Notes: generated by a model not told the origin, from the letters alone. DNA of 64,000 nucleotides from an uncultured Alphaproteobacteria bacterium (GCA_934277945.1 CAKQWA010000008.1:35930-99929); one strand, 5' to 3'. Positions 1-8,795 are shown, counted from the stretch's first letter. Made by a program: numbers and translations.

Positions 1-1
1 C

Positions 2-1309
2 TATTGGATCGAGCAGTTCCACATTGACGGCTTCCGCTTCGATTTGGCGACCGCGCTTGCGCGCACGGGCACGGGATTCACGCAGAACGCGGGCTTTTTG
101 ACTGCCGCCAGGCAAGACCCCGTTTTGCAGGGCGTGAAATTGATTGCTGAACCGTGGGACATCGGTTTGGGCGGCTATCAACTCGGCTCTTTCCCGCCGG
201 GGTGGGCGGAATGGAACGACAGCTACCGCGATTCCCTGCGTTCGTTCTGGACGGGCGAAAAGGGGAAAATCGGCACAATGGCGTCGCGCCTGACCGGTTC
301 AAGCGACATTTTCAGCAAAGGCGCGCGCGCACCGTGGTCAAGCGTCAATTTCCTGACCGCGCACGACGGTTTTACGCTGTACGATTTGGTTTCCTACAAC
401 GACAAGCACAATTTTGCCAACGGCGAGGACAATCGCGACGGCACGGCGAACAACATCAGTTGGAACTCCGGCGCGGAGGGCGACACGACGGATCCGCAGG
501 TGTTGAGCCTGCGCCGCAAACGCGCCCGCGCGATGATGGCGTCGCTGATTTTGTCCGTCGGCACGCCGATGCTGCTGGCGGGCGATGAATTTTTGCGCAC
601 GCAGAAAGGCAACAACAACCCGTACTGTCAGGACAACGAAATCAGTTGGGCGGATTGGGGCGCGATTACCGAACAGGACAGGGCGTTCGAGCGTTTCACC
701 GCGTTCCTGATCAAACTGCGCCGCGACCATTGGATTTTCCGCCGCAAGCACTTCTATTCGGGCAAAAAATCGGTCGAATCGTCTTTGAAAGATTTGACGT
801 GGTACACGCCCGAAGGCTTGGAAATGACGGACACGGACTGGATGAAGCCGTACGCGAAGAGTCTGTCCTGCTTTTTGTCCGGAGCGCTGAACGTCAGTTT
901 CTGCGACGAAAAGGGAGTGTTTTTCTCGGACAACCACTATTTCATGATCATGAACGCGTTTGAGGGCGAAATCGAATGGTTGCTGCCGAATTTGCCGTCT
1001 TTGGAAAATTGGAAACTGGTGTTCGACACGTCGCGCGATCAGCCGGTCGCAACGGATGAATTTTACAAGCAGGGACAGACGTTCAACGTGCCGGCGTGGT
1101 CATTCTGCCTGTTTGAAGCGCCGTCGGGCGACGAAAAGGGACAGAGCGCGAACAGCCGCCTGTTGCGCATTGTCGAAGAGCGCGGCTCCGCAAACCGCCT
1201 GTTCGCCTCGACGTATGATTTTGACAAACTGGACTTTATGATGTACGGACCCTACGGACCCGTTGCGACGGCGGCGGATTGGGATGACGATTTGTTCGCG
1301 GACGATTAA
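2..1309 (+). CDS. glgX: Glycogen debranching enzyme GlgX, C-terminal part (5' end outside window)
   Basis: GH13-family debranching enzyme that hydrolyses alpha-1,6 branches of limit dextrins during glycogen breakdown in the cytoplasm. The frame is open from base 2, so the N-terminal carbohydrate-binding part and the start lie upstream of the window. The first visible codons read YWIEQFHIDGFRFDLAT, which is conserved region II with the nucleophile Asp. The general acid Glu follows in LIAEPWD (about base 150), and the third catalytic Asp in TAHDGFTLYDL (about base 360), next to a GlgX-like YNDKHN segment. About 435 residues remain, roughly two thirds of a usual GlgX. It ends 15 bases before malQ and is probably co-transcribed with it. 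The paralogue TreX/isoamylase cannot be fully excluded without the N-terminus. Confidence 0.9.
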   Translation, partial: YWIEQFHIDGFRFDLATALARTGTGFTQNAGFLTAARQDPVLQGVKLIAEPWDIGLGGYQLGSFPPGWAEWNDSYRDSLRSFWTGEKGKIGTMASRLTGSSDIFSKGARAPWSSVNFLTAHDGFTLYDLVSYNDKHNFANGEDNRDGTANNISWNSGAEGDTTDPQVLSLRRKRARAMMASLILSVGTPMLLAGDEFLRTQKGNNNPYCQDNEISWADWGAITEQDRAFERFTAFLIKLRRDHWIFRRKHFYSGKKSVESSLKDLTWYTPEGLEMTDTDWMKPYAKSLSCFLSGALNVSFCDEKGVFFSDNHYFMIMNAFEGEIEWLLPNLPSLENWKLVFDTSRDQPVATDEFYKQGQTFNVPAWSFCLFEAPSGDEKGQSANSRLLRIVEERGSANRLFASTYDFDKLDFMMYGPYGPVATAADWDDDLFADD

Positions 1310-1324
1310 AGCGGGGAAAAAAAG

Positions 1325-3622
1325 ATGCATTCTTACGAAGAAACACTTGATTTTTTAGCGCAGGCTGTCGGTATTCTGCCCGAATGTCAAACGGAACTGG
1401 GCGTGCTGACGACGGCGGCGGAAACGAAAAAAATCATTTTGAAATCAATGGGATACCCCGCCGAAACGCAAGCCGAAGTCATGGCTTCCCTGCAAAAACT
1501 GCGCGAGGAAGATTTTCGCCGCGCCATGCAGCCGATCAGCGTGGAGCGCAAAAGCCGCAAATACGCCGATTTATACGTCGTCATGCCGTCGGTCACGCCG
1601 TTTGACGCCGTTCTGCATTTGGATTTGACGACGGAAAGCGGGGCGACGCGCGCCTACGACATTCCCTATGAGCAAACGCGCGACGGCGAACGCGAGGAAA
1701 TCGACGGCACGGTCATGGAACAACGCTGGTTCACGATTGAACTGCCCGACGAATACGGCTACCACACGCTGACGGCAAGCGGCGTCGACGGTATTCCCGA
1801 CGGCGCGGAGATGATTCTGGCTGTCGTGCCGGATCAATGCTACCGCCCCGATTTCATCACGCGTGAAAATCGTCCGTGGGGATTTCCCGCGCAGTTGTAC
1901 GCGCTGACAAGCAAAAACAGTTGGGGCATCGGCGATTTTTCGACCTTGAAAGCGCTGATGAAAACGGCGGGCAAAACGGGCGCGTCGTTCGTCGGCATCA
2001 ATCCCGTGAACACGCTGTTCAACGCGTCCGCGCTGGGCATCAGTCCGTACTATTCGACCAGCCGCCTGTTTTTAAACGATTTGTATATCGGCATTGAAGA
2101 CGTTGACGGCTATAAAGAGTGCGACGCTTTGCAAAAATGGGTGAAAACCGCCGCTTTCAAAAAGCAACTGGCGGCGGTGCGCGCGTCCGGAACGGTGGAT
2201 TATCCGGCGGTCGCGGCAATGAAGCAAAAAGCGTTGCGGATGCTTTTCGACGACTTTAAAGCAAAGGAAATGTTGCCGAAAACGGACGTTTACGCGGCGT
2301 TCAAGGCGTTTTGCGTAGCCCGCGGCGACGATTTGTATCATCTGGCGCTGTATCAGGCGCTGACCGCGAAAATGGAAGCGGAACAAGCCGCGAAAGAGCG
2401 GGAGGCGAAAGAAAAAGCCGCCAAAGCCGCGAAATCCAAGACCTTGAAAACGAAAGCCGCGAAAGCCGCGCCCGAAGCGCAGACGGCGGAAAAGCCCGCT
2501 CCCGACTGGTATGAAACGTATGCGGATTGCGACGGCGACGCGGCGGAGGAATTCGCCGAAGAAAACTCCGACGACATTCTGTATTATATGTACGTTCAAT
2601 GGCTTGCCGCCAAACAGTTCAAAGAAGCGGCGGACAGCGCGCAAAAGGCGGGGCTGGACATCGGCTTGTATCAGGATTTGGCGGTCGGCGTGGCGACGCA
2701 AAGCGCGGAAACGTGGGCGCATCCGGACTTGTTCTTAAAGCGGTTGAGCGTCGGGTCGCCGCCCGATATGTTCAGCGCGACGGGGCAGAAGTGGGGCTTG
2801 GCGGCGATGAATCCGCGGCGGATGCGGCAGGACGGATACGCCTTTTACCGCCGCATTTTGTCCGAAAACATGAAAACGGCGGGCGCGTTGCGCATTGATC
2901 ACGTCATGGGACTGGCGCGTTTGTACCTGATTCCCGACGGCATGACGGGCGCGTATTTGAAATATCCGTTTGAAGAATTGACGGGCATTGTCGCGCTGGA
3001 AAGCCACCGGCACAAATGCATGGTCATCGGCGAAGATTTGGGCGTCGTGCCGTCGTTTTTCCGTGAAAGTATGGCGCAGGCGGGAATGCTGTCGTTCCGC
3101 ATTTTCCGTTATCAGCGCGGGGACCGCGGCGCGTTTTTGCCGCCCGAATCGTATCCCGAAATCGCGCTGACGGCGGCGGGAACGCACGATATGCCGACGC
3201 TGTGCGGCTTTTGGACGGGCGAAGACATCGACCGAGGCGAAAAAATGGGTGTCATCGCGGATTCGCAGGCGGCGCGCGCGGCGCGTCTGGACGAACGGCG
3301 GGACATGGTGTGGTCGTTTGCCAAATCGGGCAGGTGGTTTGTGGATTCCGACAATTTCGACGCTGAAATCGCGGGCGAAAAAATCCCCGAAAAACTGACG
3401 CAGACGGTCTATCGCCACTTGGCAAGCGCGCCGTCAATGCTGTTCTTGGCGCAGTTGGAGGATATTTTGAACCAAAAGGAACAAATGAACTTCCCCGGCA
3501 CCGTCGACCAGTATCCGAACTGGCAGTATAAACTGTCCGTGCCTGTCGAAGAACTGGCGGACGACCCGCGCATGAAAAGCGTTTGCGCCGTCATCCGCGC
3601 GGAACGCAACGGCAAAAAGTAA
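1325..3622 (+). CDS. malQ: 4-alpha-glucanotransferase (amylomaltase) MalQ with Lys/Ala-rich insertion
   Basis: GH77 disproportionating enzyme that transfers maltodextrin segments between alpha-1,4 glucans, working with GlgX just upstream. It has 765 residues and starts at an ATG behind a purine-rich ribosome site. Catalytic signatures are intact: nucleophile D525 in RIDHVMGL, acid/base E570 in VIGEDLGVVP, and D622 in THDMPTL. The C-terminal PNW signature (YPNWQYKLSVP) is present. The N-terminal 160 residues form the extra beta domain of long, E. coli-type MalQ. Odd: residues about 347-415 hold a low-complexity stretch, first a run of K/A/E (coiled-coil like), then an acidic patch. This interrupts the catalytic domain and is not a standard part of the family as I know it. 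The reading frame stays open across it. Confidence 0.93.
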   Translation: MHSYEETLDFLAQAVGILPECQTELGVLTTAAETKKIILKSMGYPAETQAEVMASLQKLREEDFRRAMQPISVERKSRKYADLYVVMPSVTPFDAVLHLDLTTESGATRAYDIPYEQTRDGEREEIDGTVMEQRWFTIELPDEYGYHTLTASGVDGIPDGAEMILAVVPDQCYRPDFITRENRPWGFPAQLYALTSKNSWGIGDFSTLKALMKTAGKTGASFVGINPVNTLFNASALGISPYYSTSRLFLNDLYIGIEDVDGYKECDALQKWVKTAAFKKQLAAVRASGTVDYPAVAAMKQKALRMLFDDFKAKEMLPKTDVYAAFKAFCVARGDDLYHLALYQALTAKMEAEQAAKEREAKEKAAKAAKSKTLKTKAAKAAPEAQTAEKPAPDWYETYADCDGDAAEEFAEENSDDILYYMYVQWLAAKQFKEAADSAQKAGLDIGLYQDLAVGVATQSAETWAHPDLFLKRLSVGSPPDMFSATGQKWGLAAMNPRRMRQDGYAFYRRILSENMKTAGALRIDHVMGLARLYLIPDGMTGAYLKYPFEELTGIVALESHRHKCMVIGEDLGVVPSFFRESMAQAGMLSFRIFRYQRGDRGAFLPPESYPEIALTAAGTHDMPTLCGFWTGEDIDRGEKMGVIADSQAARAARLDERRDMVWSFAKSGRWFVDSDNFDAEIAGEKIPEKLTQTVYRHLASAPSMLFLAQLEDILNQKEQMNFPGTVDQYPNWQYKLSVPVEELADDPRMKSVCAVIRAERNGKK

Positions 3623-3908
3623 GCGCGCGCATCAAGCGACCGCCGCGCAGAACAACCAAAACGCATTTCCGGTCGGGCGCGCCAAAACGCGCTTGATGCG
3701 GTGCGTCCGGTAAGCCGCATCCCGATGCCGTTTGATAATCGCAAAACGGTATCGTCATCTGATAAGGCGTGAAGCGAAAACGCTTTTCCGATAAGCGCAA
3801 AGAAAAACGTCGCCGACAAAGCAAGTCGGCAAGCACAACGTTCGCTGTCTGCAATGCAACCGCGCGCCAGATACAAAAACGCGCCCCCGATAAATCGTAA
3901 TCGCGCAA
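3623..3908. other. Gene-free, structured intergenic region between malQ and infC
   Basis: No convincing gene on either strand. The stretch is rich in inverted repeats: CGCATCAAGCG at 3628-3638 pairs with CGCTTGATGCG at 3690-3700; CGATGCCGTTT at 3723-3733 pairs with AAACGGTATCG at 3744-3754, with one pair being G-U only if the plus strand is transcribed; AAGCG-AAAA-CGCTT lies near 3771-3784; GCCGAC at 3812-3817 pairs with GTCGGC at 3825-3830. It could be the structured 3' end of the malQ transcript or an unrecognised plus-strand RNA. Confidence 0.4.
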
Positions 3909-3941
3909 AAAAAAGCCTCCGCTTGAAAACGGAGGCTTTTT
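3909..3941. terminator. Bidirectional Rho-independent terminator between malQ and infC
   Basis: A ten-base-pair stem, AAAAGCCTCC at 3911-3920 with GGAGGCTTTT at 3931-3940, encloses a ten-base loop. It is flanked by A runs on the left and T runs on the right, so it can stop transcripts from both sides. It lies between two convergent genes. Confidence 0.9.
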
Positions 3942-3956
3942 CATTGAATTTCGCCT

Positions 3957-4493
3957 TTATTTCGGAGCAATCACCATGCTCATCTGCTTGCCTTCCAATT
4001 TGGAAGCCTGCTCGACTTTCGCGTACAAAGACATATCTTCCGCCACGCGATTCATGATGTCCTGACCTTGCTGCAAGTACGCCATTTCGCGACCGCGGAA
4101 GCGCAGGGTGAATTTCACCTTGTTGCCGTCGCCGATAAAGCGTTGCGCGCTTTTCAGTTTGACATCGTAATCGTGCGTGTCGATATTCGGACTGAGTTTG
4201 ATTTCCTTGATTTCGACGACTTTTTGGTTTTTACGGGCTTCCGCTTTTTTCTTTTGCAGTTCGTAGCGGTACTTGCCCAAATCCAAAATTTTGCACACGG
4301 GCGGCTGGGCGTTCGGGGAAATTTCAATCAAATCCAATCCCGCTTCGTCCGCCAGACGCAAAGCCTCTTTCACGGTAACCACGCCGACGTTTTCGCCGTC
4401 GGCACCGATTAAACGCACTTCTTTCGCCGTTATTTCCGAATTGGCGCGCGGTCCCTCACGGGTGGGCGACGCCTGAGCCTTATCTTTAAGTAT
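3957..4493 (-). CDS. infC: Translation initiation factor IF-3, non-canonical AUA start
   Basis: IF-3 binds the 30S subunit, checks start-codon/initiator-tRNA pairing and prevents premature 50S joining. The conserved body (KEVRLIGADGENVGVV, then EISPNAQPPVCKILDLGKYRYE, then the C-terminal domain ending MSMVIAPK) is intact. No ATG, GTG or TTG precedes the GTG at 4418 in this frame, yet IF-3 homology extends upstream (residues RANSEITAKEVRLIG). An in-frame TAA overlaps the Shine-Dalgarno AAGGAG, which sits eight bases before ATA at 4493-4491. Starting at ATA gives 178 residues, a normal IF-3 length. Rare start codons (AUU, AUA, AUC) in infC are a known autoregulation device, because IF-3 discriminates against them. 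The gene follows thrS by 23 bases; rpmI and rplT, its usual neighbours, are not next to it. Confidence 0.93.
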   Translation of the reverse strand: MLKDKAQASPTREGPRANSEITAKEVRLIGADGENVGVVTVKEALRLADEAGLDLIEISPNAQPPVCKILDLGKYRYELQKKKAEARKNQKVVEIKEIKLSPNIDTHDYDVKLKSAQRFIGDGNKVKFTLRFRGREMAYLQQGQDIMNRVAEDMSLYAKVEQASKLEGKQMSMVIAPK

Positions 4494-4516
4494 GGGAAGA
4501 TCTCCTTATATAGACG

Positions 4517-6436
4517 TTATTCTTCGATGTGAGGCCGTTTCGCCTCTTTCACCAGTGTATCAATCACCGCATCAAGCGCAAGAACTTCTTGCTTTTCCTG
4601 CCCCAAACGGCGCACCGCCAGCGTTCTTTGCTCCGCTTCGCGCTTGCCGATAATCAGCATGACGGGAACTTTTTGCAAAGAATGTTCGCGGATTTTGTAA
4701 TTGATTTTTTCGTTGCGCAAATCCGTTTCGACGCGCAAGCCCGCTTTTTTCAGCAGTTTGGCGACTTCTTTCGCATACGCGTCGCCTTCGTCCGTAATGG
4801 TCGCGACGACCGCCTGAACGGGCGCCAGCCAGAACGGGAATTTGCCCGCGTAATGCTCAATCATGATGCCCGTAAAGCGTTCCAAAGAGCCGAACAGCGC
4901 GCGGTGCAGCATAATCGGGCGATGCTTTTCGCCGTCTTCGCCGATGTAGGACACGTCAAAGCGTTCGGGCAGGTTCATGTCGACCTGCAACGTGCCCAAC
5001 TGCCATTCGCGACCGATCGCGTCGCGGACTTTGAAGTCGAGTTTCGGACCGTAGAACGCGCCGTCGCCGGGGTTCAGCGTGTATTTGTATCCCATGTCGG
5101 TCAGCGCTTTCGCCAAAGCGGATTCCGTCGCGTCCCACAATTCGTCCGCGCCGATGCGTTCGTCGGGGCGGGTGGACAGTTTGATGTTGACGTCTTTCAG
5201 ACCGAACGCGTCGTAAATGTCCAGCATCAGACGCACGACTTTCTGACATTCGTCTTCTAGTTGTTCGGGCGTGCAGAAGATGTGCGCGTCGTCCTGCGTG
5301 AAAGCGCGGACGCGGAACAAGCCGTGCAGGGCGCCCGACGCTTCATAGCGGTGGACGCGTCCGAATTCGGCGATGTACTGCGGCAAATCGCGATAACTGG
5401 TAATGCCCTGTTTGAAAACCAGAATTCCGCCGGGGCAGTTCATCGGCTTGACGCAGAAAACGCGGTCTTCAATGGTCGTCGTGAACATATTTTCGCGATA
5501 CCAGTCCCAATGTCCCGACGTTTCCCACAGCACGCGATCCATAATTTGCGGCGTGTTGATTTCGACGTAGCCGACGTCGTCCTGACGTTTGCGCAGATAA
5601 CTGATCAGCGTTTGGAACAGCGTCCAGCCTTTCGGATGCCAGAAGATATCGCCGGGGGCGACGTCTTCAAAATGGAACAGGTTCATTTCCCGACCCAAGC
5701 GGCGATGGTCGCGCTTTTCGGCTTCTTCCATCATGCGCAGATATTCTTCCAAAGCCTTTTTGTCGCCGAACGCGGTGCCGTAGATGCGCTGCAACTGTTC
5801 GCGTTTGGAATCGCCGCGCCAGTACGCGCCCGCGACTTTCGTCAGTTTGAACGCTTTGCCCAGTTTCGCCGTCGAGGGCAGATGCGGACCGCGGCACAAA
5901 TCGGTGAAGCCGCCTTGCGCGTACATGGATATGACCGCGTCTTCGGGCAGATCGTTAATCAGTTCGACTTTGTACTTTTCGCCTTTTTCTTTAAAGAATT
6001 TCAAAGCGTCGGCGCGCGACACGACTTTGCGTTCGATTTTTTCGTCGCGGTCGACGATTTCGCCCATGCGTTTTTCAATGGCTTCCAAATCGGCGGGCGT
6101 GAACGGCGTTTTGCGCGCGAAGTCGTAATAAAAGCCGTTTTCAATCGCCGGTCCGATCGTGACCAGCGTGTCGGGATACAATTCCTGCACCGCCTGCGCC
6201 ATGACGTGAGCGCACGTGTGACGCAAAATTTCCAAACCTTCGGGCGTTTTCGCCGTGATGATGTCAATGGCGGAATCCTGTGTGACGGGCGTTGACAAAT
6301 CAACGGGTGTTCCGTTCACTTTCACAGCCAAAGCCGCTTTTGCCAATCCGGCGCCGATGCGCGCCGCAACATCGAAACCCGTCGGCGTCTGTTCAAACGA
6401 CAGAACGCTGTCATCGGGCAGTTTGATGGAAATCAT
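4517..6436 (-). CDS. thrS: Threonyl-tRNA synthetase
   Basis: Class II synthetase that charges tRNA-Thr. It has 639 residues, the usual bacterial length. Order: TGS domain (about 1-60), editing domain with the HxxxH motif (H73 and H77 in RHTCAHVMAQ) and CRGPH near residue 183, catalytic core with the zinc-ligand Cys in PMNCPGG, motif 2 around RYEASGALHGLFRVR, motif 3 in HRALFGSLERF, and a C-terminal anticodon-binding domain. The ATG start is preceded by GTGAAG. It heads a thrS-infC pair, an arrangement common in bacteria. The 100 bases upstream, up to the glycosyltransferase stop, would have to hold its promoter; I see no clear -35/-10 pair there. Confidence 0.97.
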   Translation of the reverse strand: MISIKLPDDSVLSFEQTPTGFDVAARIGAGLAKAALAVKVNGTPVDLSTPVTQDSAIDIITAKTPEGLEILRHTCAHVMAQAVQELYPDTLVTIGPAIENGFYYDFARKTPFTPADLEAIEKRMGEIVDRDEKIERKVVSRADALKFFKEKGEKYKVELINDLPEDAVISMYAQGGFTDLCRGPHLPSTAKLGKAFKLTKVAGAYWRGDSKREQLQRIYGTAFGDKKALEEYLRMMEEAEKRDHRRLGREMNLFHFEDVAPGDIFWHPKGWTLFQTLISYLRKRQDDVGYVEINTPQIMDRVLWETSGHWDWYRENMFTTTIEDRVFCVKPMNCPGGILVFKQGITSYRDLPQYIAEFGRVHRYEASGALHGLFRVRAFTQDDAHIFCTPEQLEDECQKVVRLMLDIYDAFGLKDVNIKLSTRPDERIGADELWDATESALAKALTDMGYKYTLNPGDGAFYGPKLDFKVRDAIGREWQLGTLQVDMNLPERFDVSYIGEDGEKHRPIMLHRALFGSLERFTGIMIEHYAGKFPFWLAPVQAVVATITDEGDAYAKEVAKLLKKAGLRVETDLRNEKINYKIREHSLQKVPVMLIIGKREAEQRTLAVRRLGQEKQEVLALDAVIDTLVKEAKRPHIEE

Positions 6437-6535
6437 TTTGCTTCACTCTTTCAAACAGTTAAAAAAACGGTTGCATTGTATGACGATATCTTGCCGATTT
6501 CAAGCGTTTCCGTTTAAAAAAATGCGCAAGAAACG

Positions 6536-7711
6536 TTATTCGCCGGATTTGTCTTTCAAAGCGGAAAGATAGGCGGCGGCGATGTTTTCGCGCAATTTTT
6601 TCCGGTTGTAGATTCCGTCCAGAGATTCCTTGGCGCGCAAGGTCATTTCCGTGCGGGCTTTGGCGTTCAGAGAAAGCGCTTTTTTAATCGTTTCCGCCAG
6701 AGATTCCGCGTTGCCCGCCTTGGCGACGAACCCCGTGACGCCGTCCTGAACGGGCTGCGAGATGCCGCCGTTGTCCGTCACGACGACGGGGCGCGTCATG
6801 GATTGCGCTTCCAAAACCGTATGGGAAAACGCCTCGGTGCGTTCGGGCGCGTACACGATGACGTCCGCCATGGCGTAATCGGTTTCCGAACAAACGGGGG
6901 AGGCGACGAACTGCACCATGTGCTCGACGTGAAGCGTTTGCGCGGCTTTGAACAATTTTTCGACGGCTTTGCCCGACGCGTCCGCCCCCGTGAAAATGCA
7001 CCGCAAGGGCATATCTTTCATTTTTTCCAAAGCCGACAGCATCAGCATCTGCCCTTTGCCCTCGATGAACGGCGCGGGATACACGATGACGGGCGCGTCG
7101 TCGGGAATGTGCCATTGCGCCGCCTGAAACATCATGCGGTTCATGGAAATTTTCGACAGGTCGAATTTCGTTTCGTCAATGCCGGTCGGCAGGATTTTGA
7201 TTTTATCGTCCGACACGCCGTAAAAAGCGGAAACGGCGTTTTTAATGTATTCCGACGGGGTGATGACGATGTCGCCCGACGCCATGACCGCGTTGTATTT
7301 CTTTTTCAGCCCGAACCGTCCGTCGTCGTAAGGTCCGTAAAACGACGTGATGAACAGCGCGCCCGTTTCTTCGGCGGCTTTGCGGGCGCATTTCGCCGTT
7401 TTGCGCGAATAGGCGTGAATGATGTCCGCGTGCCGCTCCTCAATCAAATCCGCCAGTATCGACGCGATGCGCATACGGGCGAAAAATCCGTTCGGCTTGA
7501 CGGGCAGGCGGATGTATTCGATGCCCTGCCTTTTTAAATCCAAAGGCAAGCCGTAGGCTTTCATTTCACCGGATTCGCCGCTGGCGGCGACGACGATCGG
7601 CGTGCCTCCCGCTTCCTTGACGGCAAGCGCGAATTCCAAAACGTCCTTTTCGGCTTCTCCCGAACCGATTCGAGAAACCAGTTGCAACACAATCGGAGAT
7701 GAATTTTTCAT
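6536..7711 (-). CDS. GT4-family glycosyltransferase (group 1)
   Basis: A 391-residue retaining glycosyltransferase of the GT-B fold. The N-terminal Rossmann half carries a glycine-rich donor/acceptor loop (VSRIGSGEAEKD). The C-terminal GT4 half has LPTGIDETKF, VIVYPAPFIEGKGQ, the E(x)7E-like motif in APERTEAFSHTVLEAQ (around residue 285) and VVVTDNGGISQPVQDG. No signal peptide or membrane segment is seen, so it probably acts at the inner face of the cytoplasmic membrane. Its likely role is adding a sugar to LPS core or another envelope glycan, but the sequence does not show which. Neighbours are a small lipoprotein and fzlA on the same strand. Confidence 0.85.
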   Translation of the reverse strand: MKNSSPIVLQLVSRIGSGEAEKDVLEFALAVKEAGGTPIVVAASGESGEMKAYGLPLDLKRQGIEYIRLPVKPNGFFARMRIASILADLIEERHADIIHAYSRKTAKCARKAAEETGALFITSFYGPYDDGRFGLKKKYNAVMASGDIVITPSEYIKNAVSAFYGVSDDKIKILPTGIDETKFDLSKISMNRMMFQAAQWHIPDDAPVIVYPAPFIEGKGQMLMLSALEKMKDMPLRCIFTGADASGKAVEKLFKAAQTLHVEHMVQFVASPVCSETDYAMADVIVYAPERTEAFSHTVLEAQSMTRPVVVTDNGGISQPVQDGVTGFVAKAGNAESLAETIKKALSLNAKARTEMTLRAKESLDGIYNRKKLRENIAAAYLSALKDKSGE

Positions 7712-7718
7712 ATTCTTA

Positions 7719-8114
7719 TCAATACTTTATGGGGCCCGTATGCTTTTTGCGTTCGGTGTAGCCGTGGTCGCGCATACATTTTGAATACAGACCGTACAGA
7801 ACGGTTTTCGACGGCGTCGATGAATTGACGAAAATGGACTGCGCCCCTTCGTAAGGGACGAAATTCCCCCAAATGCCGCCATTTTCCAAACGCAGCCTTA
7901 AATCAAGCGTTTCGGGCGTGAAGGGCCACATACGCGCCATTTTGAAATCCCACGGAAACCAGTCGGCGTTGTAAATGCACATCTTGTGATCTTCGGCGAA
8001 CTGCGTCGCGCCCGTGTCGTGCCTTTGCCAATAATAAACCCGAGTCGACACGGCGCATCCCGACAGGAAAGCCAAAGAAACGGCGATTGCGGCAAAGCCT
8101 TTGAATTTCATCAT
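7719..8114 (-). CDS. Small lipoprotein of unknown function
   Basis: 131 residues with a short lipoprotein signal peptide and lipobox LSGC (Cys at about 20), so it should be lipidated and sorted to the outer or inner membrane. The mature part has two further cysteines (in HKMCIYNAD and SKCMRDHGY), which could form a disulfide, and several Trp/Phe around WFPWDF. I do not recognise the family; the 'CM..HGY' ending resembles small lipoproteins often annotated only as hypothetical in Alphaproteobacteria. It lies nine bases downstream of fzlA and seven bases before the glycosyltransferase, so it is probably in the same transcript. Confidence 0.75.
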   Translation of the reverse strand: MMKFKGFAAIAVSLAFLSGCAVSTRVYYWQRHDTGATQFAEDHKMCIYNADWFPWDFKMARMWPFTPETLDLRLRLENGGIWGNFVPYEGAQSIFVNSSTPSKTVLYGLYSKCMRDHGYTERKKHTGPIKY

Positions 8115-8123
8115 ACAATCTCC

Positions 8124-8795
8124 TTAAAAGTCCAAATCGGCGTAGTGCGCGGCGGGGCAAACCCCGAAAACGCGGTCTTCCAGCAAAGGTTTGAACGACG
8201 GATGCGATTTCAGACGCATATACCATTTTTTTGTCACGGCGCATTGCGGATCGTCCCACGGGATTTCCCCGATGTAGTCCAGCACGGAAAAGTGCGCCGC
8301 CGCCGTTAAATCCGCCATGGAAATGCTTTCGCCCGCCAGCCATTCGTTTCTTTGCAAAAGCCATTCCGTGTACGCCAGATGTCTGCGCAGATTCGTTTTG
8401 CCCGCGCGAATCAACTGGGGTGCGGGGGAGGTGTTGTAAAGCAGACGCTTCGTGACTTTTTCCCCGAACAGATAAACGTTGACCTCGTTATAGAAATTTT
8501 CGTCGAACCATTCGCACAGGCGGCGGGTTTCGGCGCGGTCTTGCGGATAATCGCCGTACATGGACGTTGAAATCTCGTTCAGATACTCGCACACGGGGCG
8601 GTGTCCGCAAACATGGCGTCGCTCCGGCGTTTCCAAAACGGGCACTTCGCAAGCGGGATTCATGCGCAACAGCGATTCGGGGCGCGTCCACGGTTCCACA
8701 ATCTCCGTTTTGAACGGCATATTTTTTTCCGCCAGCAGCAAACGCACTTTCCGGCAGAAAGGGTTGGCGGGACTGTGGTACAAAATGAATGTCAT
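8124..8795 (-). CDS. fzlA: FzlA-like glutathione S-transferase family protein
   Basis: 223 residues from the ATG at 8795. The open frame runs further upstream, but family similarity begins only at MTFILYHSPANPFCRK. It has an N-terminal thioredoxin-like domain with SPxxPFCRKVRLLLAEK, then a helical C-terminal GST domain with LAGESISMADLTAAAHFS and DYIGEIPWD. The C-terminus HYADLDF matches my memory of FzlA, the alphaproteobacterial GST homologue that binds FtsZ, curves its filaments and is needed for constriction in Caulobacter. The assignment rests on overall pattern and that C-terminal tail; an ordinary GST is the alternative. Confidence 0.75.
   Translation of the reverse strand: MTFILYHSPANPFCRKVRLLLAEKNMPFKTEIVEPWTRPESLLRMNPACEVPVLETPERRHVCGHRPVCEYLNEISTSMYGDYPQDRAETRRLCEWFDENFYNEVNVYLFGEKVTKRLLYNTSPAPQLIRAGKTNLRRHLAYTEWLLQRNEWLAGESISMADLTAAAHFSVLDYIGEIPWDDPQCAVTKKWYMRLKSHPSFKPLLEDRVFGVCPAAHYADLDF

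Noticed and set aside
3591..3944. 117-residue minus-strand frame between malQ and infC
   Set aside because: Its start lies inside the terminator hairpin, its codon use is unlike the neighbours, it overlaps the malQ end, and no family is recognisable.
5261..6295. Long plus-strand frame opposite thrS (344 codons)
   Set aside because: Fully antisense to thrS with Phe/Arg/Val-rich composition, a typical artefact of codon bias on the opposite strand.
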